A DNA stretch of 64,000 bases from CAVSIS01 sp963814875 (GTDB lineage Bacteria > Acidobacteriota > Thermoanaerobaculia > Thermoanaerobaculales > Sulfomarinibacteraceae): the NCBI GenBank assembly GCA_963814875.1, contig CAWFFJ010000034.1:6804-70803 (forward strand), written 5' to 3'. The translations under genes and the position numbers were made by a program. Numbering within the stretch: position 1 is the first letter of the stretch; each line of letters opens with the position of its first letter. Below the pieces are notes generated by a model that saw only the letters and a program-made list of their open reading frames with translations, was not told where the DNA came from and ran no database searches. Shown piece by piece: positions 58,394-64,000 of the stretch.

Positions 58394-58774
58394 ATGTCGG
58401 TTCCCGGTGATCTGAAGTACACCCGGACGCACGAGTGGCTGCGCAAGGACGGTTCGGAGGTGGTGATCGGTATCACCCAGTACGCGCAGGAGCAGCTCGG
58501 CGAAGTGGTGTACGTGGAGCTGCCCGACGTCGGCCGAAACGTCGACGGGGGCGAGGAGATCGGCACCCTGGAGTCGGTCAAGGCGGTGTCGGAGTTTTTC
58601 GCCCCGATCGCCGGTGAGGTGGTCGCGGTCAACGAGCGGCTCGCCGACGAGCCCAACCTGGTGAATGAGGATCCCTTCGGCGACGGCTGGTTGGTGAGGA
58701 TCGCTGCCTCCGAGGACGGTGACCTGCTCGAGCCCGAGGAGTATCAGACCTTCCTCGAGGAGGAGAGCCACTGA
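58394..58774 (+). CDS. gcvH: Glycine cleavage system H protein
   Basis: The 126-aa lipoyl carrier of the glycine cleavage system. The lipoylated Lys63 is in GTLESVKAVSEFF. Neighbouring conserved parts are YTRTHEWLRKDG, GITQYAQEQLGEVVYVELP and NEDPFGDGWLVRI. ATG 58394 has GAAGGAGG just upstream; longer in-frame readings run into the structured leader and are rejected. Its stop overlaps the gcvPA start (TGATG). Confidence 0.95.
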   Translation: MSVPGDLKYTRTHEWLRKDGSEVVIGITQYAQEQLGEVVYVELPDVGRNVDGGEEIGTLESVKAVSEFFAPIAGEVVAVNERLADEPNLVNEDPFGDGWLVRIAASEDGDLLEPEEYQTFLEEESH

Positions 58775-60132
58775 TGCACCCCTGGATCGGAGCTGGTCCC
58801 GAGGACCGGCGGCGCATCCTCGACGAGCTCGGCCTGGGGTCTGTCGACGACCTCTTCGCTGCGCTCCCGGCCGAGGTCTGCGTGGACCGCGTCGACCTGC
58901 CCGACGCCCGCGACGAGGGCTCGGTCCTGGCCGAAATGGAGCGGCTCGCGGCGGCCAACCTGGCGATGGCAGACCGGCCGAGCTTTCTCGGCGCCGGGGT
59001 CTATCGCCACGTCCAGCCGGCGGTAGTCGACGCGGTCCTGTCGCGCGCGGAGTTCTTCACCTCGTACACCCCGTATCAGCCGGAGATCAGCCAGGGCACG
59101 CTCCAGGTCGTGTTCGAGTTCCAGACCCTGATCTGCCAGTTGACCGGGCTCGACGTGGCCAACGCCTCCCTGTACGACGGCGCGACAGCAATGGTCGAGG
59201 CGGCCCTCCTGGCCCACCGTGTGCTGCGCGGTGCGCGGGACCGGGTGGTGGTGGCGGAGACCGTGCACCCGATCTACCGTCGGGTGCTCGACGCCTATGC
59301 CCCGTCCGCCGGGATCGAGGTCGTCACGGTGCCGGCGGGACCGGACGGGCGGGTCGACCTCGAGCGACTGGCTGCCGCGGCGGACCAGACGACCTGCGCC
59401 GTCGTGGTGCAGTCTCCCGGCTTTCTCGGCGTCGTCGAGCCGCTTGCGGCGATCGCGGAGATCGCCCGCGGCGCGGGCGCGCTCTCGGTCGAGGTCGTCA
59501 CCGAGGCGGTGTCGCTCGGGCTCCTGAAGGGCGGCGGCAGCTTCGGCTTCGACGTCGTGTGCGGCGAGGCGCAGTCGTTCGGTGTCGCACCCGGCTTCGG
59601 CGGACCCCACCTGGGGTTCTTCGCCTGCCAGCAGTCCCACATCCGCCAGCTCCCGGGGCGGCTGGTCGGCGAGAGCGTCGACGAGGAGGGACGGCGAGCG
59701 TTCTGCCTCACCCTGTCGACCCGCGAGCAGCACATCCGCCGCGCCAAGGCGACCTCCAACATCTGCACCAACCAGGGCCTGATGGCGCTCGCCGCGACGG
59801 TCTGGCTGGAGGCGATCGGCGGCACCGGAATGCAACAGCTCGCTCGCCAGAACCTGTCCCGTGCGGAGGCCCTCAAGGCGAGGATCGCCGGCCTCGGCGG
59901 TGGCTGGCGTTTGGCCTACCCAGCGTCGCCGACCTTCAACGAGTTCCTCCTCCTGGGCCCGGCGTCGGGGGAGGAGCTGGCCGCTCGGATGGCCGCGGAA
60001 GGGGTGCTCGCCGGGGTCCCAGCGCGACGCTGGGGCGGCTCGTGGCCCGACGGTCTCGTGGTAGCGGTCACGGAGCGCAACTCCGCGGCTGAGCTCGACA
60101 CCTTCGTCGCCGCGCTCGGGAGGGTGTCATGA
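58774..60132 (+). CDS. gcvPA: Glycine dehydrogenase (decarboxylating) subunit 1
   Basis: The N-terminal half of the P protein as a separate subunit, 452 aa, as in many anaerobes and thermophiles. It pairs with gcvPB to decarboxylate glycine with PLP. Recognisable parts are FLGAGVYRHVQPAVV, SRAEFFTSYTPYQPEISQGT, NASLYDGATAMVEA and GFGGPHLGFFACQ. It overlaps gcvH at its start and gcvPB at its end by a few bases, indicating translational coupling and balanced synthesis. It has no PLP Lys, as expected for subunit 1. Confidence 0.94.
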   Translation: MHPWIGAGPEDRRRILDELGLGSVDDLFAALPAEVCVDRVDLPDARDEGSVLAEMERLAAANLAMADRPSFLGAGVYRHVQPAVVDAVLSRAEFFTSYTPYQPEISQGTLQVVFEFQTLICQLTGLDVANASLYDGATAMVEAALLAHRVLRGARDRVVVAETVHPIYRRVLDAYAPSAGIEVVTVPAGPDGRVDLERLAAAADQTTCAVVVQSPGFLGVVEPLAAIAEIARGAGALSVEVVTEAVSLGLLKGGGSFGFDVVCGEAQSFGVAPGFGGPHLGFFACQQSHIRQLPGRLVGESVDEEGRRAFCLTLSTREQHIRRAKATSNICTNQGLMALAATVWLEAIGGTGMQQLARQNLSRAEALKARIAGLGGGWRLAYPASPTFNEFLLLGPASGEELAARMAAEGVLAGVPARRWGGSWPDGLVVAVTERNSAAELDTFVAALGRVS

Positions 60133-61604
60133 GGCGCCGCGCACTGCGGGACGAACCGCTGATCTTCGAGCGCAACCCGTTGCGCACCCGACGCCAGGGC
60201 GTGCTCCTGCCAGCCCTCGACGTGGCCGACGTGGACCCTGTCGGGGTGCTCCCGGCCAATCTCCTTCGCGACGACGAGCCCCAGTGGCCAGACCTCGGTG
60301 AGCTCGAGGTCGTCCAGCACTTCCACCGCCTGAGCCAGCTCAACTACGCAGTCGACGAGGGCCTCTACCCGCTCGGCTCGTGCACCATGAAGTACAACCC
60401 GAGAATCAACGAGCGCACCGCGCGGCTGGCGGGCTTCGCCGACCTGCACCCGCTGCAACCCGACGAGCAGGTCCAGGGTGCGCTGGCTCTGATGTGGGAG
60501 CTCGAGGAGGCGCTCAAGACCCTGACCGGCATGGCCGGAGTCACCCTCCAGCCGGCCGCAGGAGCGCACGGCGAGCTCGCCGGCATCCTCATGATCCGCA
60601 AGGCCCTCGAGGCTCGCGGTGAGCGCCGCGAGGTGGTGCTGGTGCCCGACTCCGCGCACGGCACCAACCCGGCGACTGCGGCTTTCGCCGGCTTTCGTGC
60701 GGTCGAAATGCCGTCAGGGCCGGAGGGGACGGTCGGGCTCGACACCCTCGACCGGATGATGACCGAAGAGGTCGCGGCGATCATGCTCACGGTGCCCAAT
60801 ACCCTGGGCGTGTTCGAGCACCGGATCGGCGAGATCGCGGAGCTCGTCCACCGTCGCGGCGGTCTCCTGTACATGGACGGCGCCAACCTCAACGCCTTCG
60901 TAGGCCGGGCGCTGCCCGGGCGGATGGGCGCCGACGCCATGCACATCAACCTCCACAAGACCTTTTCAACCCCTCATGGCGGCGGCGGGCCCGGGGCGGG
61001 CCCGGTCGCAGTCTCCGAGACGCTGCTGCCGCACCTGCCCGTCCCGCGGGTGGAGCGCGCAGACGACGGTCGGTTCCGCATGCTGTGGGACGATCCGCGC
61101 TCGATCGGCGCCCTGCGCGGCTACTTCGGAAGCTTCCTGGTGCTGGTGCGCGCGCTCACCTACATCCGTGCGATGGGTGCCGATGGGCTGCGCGAGATGT
61201 CCGACGTCGCAGTGCTCTACGCCAACCTCGTGCGCCACCGCCTGCGCGGCGCCTACCACCTCAAGTTCGACGCCCCGAGCCTGCACGAGGTGGTGTTCGA
61301 CGACAGCCGCCAGGCGGTCCGCGACGTCCACAACACCGACATCGCGAAGCGGCTGCTCGACTACGGCTTCCACCCGCCGACGATGTCGTTTCCGCTCATC
61401 GTCCACGGTGCGCTCATGATCGAACCGACCGAGAGCGCCCCTCCGGAGGAGGTCGAGGCGTTCTGCGACGCGATGCTCTCCATCGCGCGCGAGGCCGAGG
61501 AGAACCCGGAGCTGGTCAAGACCGCGCCCCACACCACACCGGTACGCCGAGTCGACGAGGTCCGCGCCGCGCGCCAGCTCAAGACGAGGTGGACGCCGGA
61601 GTAG
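60129..61604 (+). CDS. gcvPB: Glycine dehydrogenase (decarboxylating) subunit 2
   Basis: The catalytic C-terminal half of the P protein, 491 aa. The PLP Lys277 lies in NLHKTFSTPHGGGGPGAGPV, and DSAHGTNPATAAF and YLMDGAN-like YMDGANLNAF are present. Its ATG overlaps the gcvPA stop. The GAGACG-type repeat element G begins directly after its TAG. Together with gcvT and gcvH all specific components are present except lpd, which is not in the window. Confidence 0.94.
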   Translation: MRRRALRDEPLIFERNPLRTRRQGVLLPALDVADVDPVGVLPANLLRDDEPQWPDLGELEVVQHFHRLSQLNYAVDEGLYPLGSCTMKYNPRINERTARLAGFADLHPLQPDEQVQGALALMWELEEALKTLTGMAGVTLQPAAGAHGELAGILMIRKALEARGERREVVLVPDSAHGTNPATAAFAGFRAVEMPSGPEGTVGLDTLDRMMTEEVAAIMLTVPNTLGVFEHRIGEIAELVHRRGGLLYMDGANLNAFVGRALPGRMGADAMHINLHKTFSTPHGGGGPGAGPVAVSETLLPHLPVPRVERADDGRFRMLWDDPRSIGALRGYFGSFLVLVRALTYIRAMGADGLREMSDVAVLYANLVRHRLRGAYHLKFDAPSLHEVVFDDSRQAVRDVHNTDIAKRLLDYGFHPPTMSFPLIVHGALMIEPTESAPPEEVEAFCDAMLSIAREAEENPELVKTAPHTTPVRRVDEVRAARQLKTRWTPE

Positions 61605-61606
61605 GG

Positions 61607-61657
61607 CCCGCGAGACGTAACACGCGAGAGGCGAGACGCGAGACGCGAGAGGTACGA
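61607..61657 (+). repeat. Gene-end repeat element G (GAGACG words, one arm)
   Basis: GCGAGACG and CGCGAGAG words repeat over about 50 bp immediately after the gcvPB stop, like the left arms of elements A and B. No convincing inverted right arm is visible before the next gene. Confidence 0.6.
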
Positions 61658-61743
61658 CGAAGACCATCGGCAGCTCCGTGAAGGGTCGCTGTTGTGGGTC
61701 GCCAACGTACGCTCGTCGAATCTCTGCTCGCCGGGGGGCTGGT

Positions 61744-63549
61744 GTGGCGCGGCCGCTGATCGTTCTCGGACTCAACGCCTACCATGCCGACGCGGCCGCC
61801 GCGCTGGTCGTGGACGGGCGCGTGGTCGCTGCTGCCGAAGAAGAGAGATTCCGGCGGATCAAGCACTGGGCTGGATTCCCGAGCGAGGCGATTGCGTGGT
61901 GTCTCGAGAGTGCGAGCCTGCGACTTCGTGACGTGACGCACGTCGTGCTCAACACCGACCCGGCAGGCGGCCGTTGGCGGCGCATCGCATGGTCTGCGAT
62001 GCACCCACCCTCTCCGGCGCTGGTGATCGATCGACTGCGCGCGGGCGGCAGGCGGCTTTCGGCTGCGCAGTCCCTCAAGCTGGTGTTCCCAGACGAGCCG
62101 TTTCGCGCGGAGGTCGTGCCGGTTGCCCATCATCTGGCGCACCTCGCGTCCGCGTTTTTCGTCTCGCCGTTCGACGAGGCGCTGGCGGTTTCGGTCGATG
62201 GATTCGGTGATTTCGCGAGCGCCGCCTGGGGCCTGGGCCGCGGGAGCGAGCTCACGCTCGACGGCCAGGTGGGTTTTCCCCACTCGCTGGGCGTGCTCTA
62301 CCAGGCGTTCACCCAGTACCTGGGATTTCCCCACTACGGTGACGAGTACAAGGTGATGGGTCTGGCTCCCTATGGCGACCCGACCTGGGTCGACGCGATC
62401 CGCCGTGTCGTGCGCGACCACCCCCGTGGCTTCGAGCTCGACCTGCGCTACTTCTGCCATCACCGGGAGCGCATCGCCTACGACTGGGACGACGGTGCTC
62501 CGACCTTCGCGGCGCTGTACTCGCCCGAGCTGGAACGACTGCTCGGCACGGCGCGTCACGCAGACGAGCCGCTCGAGCAACGCCACAAGGACATCGCGGC
62601 CTCGCTGCAGCTGGTGTTCGAGGAGCGCTACCTCGGTCTCCTGTCGCGGCTCGCGGAGCACACCCGTGCGTCGCGGGTCACGATCGCCGGTGGCTGTGCT
62701 CAGAACTCGGTCGCCAACGGCAAGATCACGAGCGCCACGCCGTTGTGTGAAGTCTACGTCGCAGCAGCCGGTCACGATGCGGGCGGCGCCCTGGGGGCCG
62801 CCCTCTACGTCGCGAATCGACTCGGGTGCCGGCGCGGCCCACCGCTCAGGCACGCGCAGCTCGGACCGGCGTTCGACGGCCACGCGATCGACGCCGTGGT
62901 GCGCGCGCACGCGGACGCGCTGACTGAGCAGCAGATCCGGGTGGACACGCTCGATGCTGCATCCGCGGACGAGCGCGTGGTCGACGTGCTGGTGGCCGGC
63001 GGGGTCGTGGGCTGGTTTCAGGGCCGCATGGAGTGGGGCCCGCGCGCGCTGGGCAATCGCTCGATCCTCGCCGACCCGCGACGTGGTGACATGAAGGAGA
63101 TTCTCAACCGCACGGTCAAGCGCCGGGAGTCGTTTCGCCCGTTCGCGCCTTCGGTGCTGCGGGAGCACGTCGCCGAGTGGTTCGGTCACGACGCCGAGGT
63201 GCCATTCATGGAGATGGTGCTACCCGTCCGTGGCGACAAGCGAGCCCGGATCCCGGCGGTCACCCACGTCGACGGCACCGCGCGGCCGCAGACCGTGAGC
63301 GTCGAGGACAACCCGCGGTACCACCGGCTGATCTCGGCGTTTCATCGTCGAACCGGCGTGCCGATGGTGCTCAACACCTCGTTCAACGAGAACGAGCCCA
63401 TCGTGTGCAGGCCGGAACAGGCGTTGGACTGCTTTGTGCGCACCCGCATGGATCTGCTGGTGCTCGGCGACACCGTGCTCACGCGCGGCGGTGAGGGAGC
63501 CGCCGCCGCTGCGGACGGCGTGACCGAAGCCCATCTCACGCCAGGTTGA
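61744..63549 (+). CDS. Carbamoyltransferase (NodU/CmcH family)
   Basis: A roughly 601-aa enzyme of the NodU/CmcH/TobZ carbamoyltransferase family, which transfers carbamoyl from carbamoyl phosphate to a hydroxyl of a natural product or sugar via carbamoyl-adenylate. The Kae1-like domain begins LIVLGLNAYHADAAAALV, with EEERFRRIKHWAGFP, HHLAHLASAFFVSPF and GGCAQNSVANGKI. The C-terminal YrdC-like part has GRMEWGPRALGNRSILADPR, RESFRPFAPSVL and NTSFNENEPIVC. The start is ambiguous: GTG 61744 gives the typical N-terminus. No biosynthetic cluster is around it, so its acceptor is unknown, possibly a surface glycan. Confidence 0.9.
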   Translation: MARPLIVLGLNAYHADAAAALVVDGRVVAAAEEERFRRIKHWAGFPSEAIAWCLESASLRLRDVTHVVLNTDPAGGRWRRIAWSAMHPPSPALVIDRLRAGGRRLSAAQSLKLVFPDEPFRAEVVPVAHHLAHLASAFFVSPFDEALAVSVDGFGDFASAAWGLGRGSELTLDGQVGFPHSLGVLYQAFTQYLGFPHYGDEYKVMGLAPYGDPTWVDAIRRVVRDHPRGFELDLRYFCHHRERIAYDWDDGAPTFAALYSPELERLLGTARHADEPLEQRHKDIAASLQLVFEERYLGLLSRLAEHTRASRVTIAGGCAQNSVANGKITSATPLCEVYVAAAGHDAGGALGAALYVANRLGCRRGPPLRHAQLGPAFDGHAIDAVVRAHADALTEQQIRVDTLDAASADERVVDVLVAGGVVGWFQGRMEWGPRALGNRSILADPRRGDMKEILNRTVKRRESFRPFAPSVLREHVAEWFGHDAEVPFMEMVLPVRGDKRARIPAVTHVDGTARPQTVSVEDNPRYHRLISAFHRRTGVPMVLNTSFNENEPIVCRPEQALDCFVRTRMDLLVLGDTVLTRGGEGAAAAADGVTEAHLTPG

Positions 63550-63591
63550 TCACGTTTCAACGGCGTGCAACGTGACACTCGAAGAAGAAGA

Positions 63592-63618
63592 GGGTGCCAC
63601 CCTCCGAGGGTGGCACCC
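63592..63618. terminator. Bidirectional hairpin terminator
   Basis: GGGTGCCACCCT and its exact inverse (12-bp stem, CCG loop) lie between the carbamoyltransferase and the convergent partial gene. A GAAGAAGAAG run on one side becomes CTTCTTCTTC for the minus-strand transcript. Confidence 0.8.
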
Positions 63619-63641
63619 CGGTCGGGCGTGCAGAGTTGAGC

Positions 63642-64000
63642 TCAGTCGCCGTAGAGGCGGATGCCGACGAGGTAGCTCGCGTAGGTCACCATCGAGACGT
63701 TGCCGTAGACGCCGAAGTTGAACGTGATCGGGTTCTTGAAGAAGTCCTTGATCTGCGCGTTCGTCAGACCATAGCCTTCCCTCAGCGCCCGCTCGCTCAC
63801 CAGTCCACCGATGCAGCTGCGTGTCGTCGCGCTGTACTGATAGTCGGACTCGCCGTTGTTCAGAGTGCGAGCCTGGAGAGAGGTGCTGATGGGGCCCTCC
63901 AGCAACACGCCGTCGACGAAGGGATTCCCGTCGAGGTCGACCAGGCCGATGAGCACGTCGCTCTGGATCCGCACCCAGGGGCTGAGGAACATCACGGCCG
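63642..64000 (-). CDS. C-terminal part of an unrecognised, probably exported protein
   Basis: The frame is open to the window edge, so the 5' end is missing; at least 119 residues are present. The sequence is rich in aromatic and polar residues (VRIQSDVLIGLVDLDGNPFV, SATTRSCIGGLVSERALREG, GVYGNVSMVTYASYLVGIRL), suggesting a beta-rich extracellular protein. No family is recognised. Confidence 0.6.
   Translation of the reverse strand, partial: AVMFLSPWVRIQSDVLIGLVDLDGNPFVDGVLLEGPISTSLQARTLNNGESDYQYSATTRSCIGGLVSERALREGYGLTNAQIKDFFKNPITFNFGVYGNVSMVTYASYLVGIRLYGD

Overview
This is a very GC-rich, gene-dense bacterial chromosome segment with no rRNA, tRNA, prophage, CRISPR array or complete insertion sequence that I could see. 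Several traits together suggest a diderm bacterium, most likely an Acidobacteriota member of the Thermoanaerobaculia/Holophagae type. They are a FadL-type outer-membrane protein, lipoproteins, many secreted proteins, a cytosolic Ser/Thr kinase with a long helical repeat tail, a split glycine decarboxylase (gcvPA/gcvPB), pyruvate:ferredoxin oxidoreductase and an oleABCD long-chain olefin cluster. The taxonomic assignment is inference; no marker gene settles it.

Layout. 0.1-10 kb: a secreted papain-like protease coupled to an SDR, a Ser/Thr kinase, a MAPEG protein, a secreted subtilase with a partner secreted protein, a small frameshifted gene and a second SDR. 10-14.5 kb: signal peptide peptidase SppA, a MATE exporter and a DUF2461 protein. 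14.9-20.5 kb: the oleA-oleB-oleC-oleD operon (head-to-head fatty acid condensation to long-chain olefins) followed by an ABHD18-like hydrolase. 20.7-24.4 kb: malate dehydrogenase, an S9 peptidase and an MFS transporter. 24.4-25.4 kb: about 1 kb with no confident gene. 25.4-40.2 kb: a VIT/VWA surface protein, small envelope and thioesterase genes, a PAP2 enzyme, serine acetyltransferase, a zinc metallopeptidase, an IPTL-CTERM-type protein, a DUF2959 protein, dienelactone hydrolase, a beta-lactamase-family membrane protein, GNAT, DUF302 and a membrane-anchored ClpP-like protease. 40.4-46.5 kb: a dihydroorotate-dehydrogenase-like flavoprotein, nifJ, a TPR protein and an inositol-phosphatase-family enzyme. 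46.8-53.8 kb: a lipoprotein, a lytic transglycosylase, a XerD-type recombinase, a secreted propeller-like protein, a GDSL esterase and FadL. 54-57 kb: a LolC/E-like permease, an M23 peptidase and a bactofilin. 57-61.6 kb: the glycine cleavage operon gcvT-gcvH-gcvPA-gcvPB. 61.7-64 kb: a carbamoyltransferase and a truncated secreted protein.

Two signals stand out beyond the genes. First, short, nearly T-free tandem-word arrays occur at many gene ends. Most are paired as inverted arms 100-250 bp apart, and they often abut or contain stop codons. They use different words at different loci but share one architecture, and one (48020-48167) has perfect 24-bp terminal inverted repeats. Second, five genes are interrupted by single-nucleotide frameshifts, four of them in secreted or membrane proteins. 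That points either to sequence error or to real decay or phase variation. A chain of stem-loops in front of gcvH and a CRP/FNR-like palindrome in front of nifJ are the most specific regulatory candidates.
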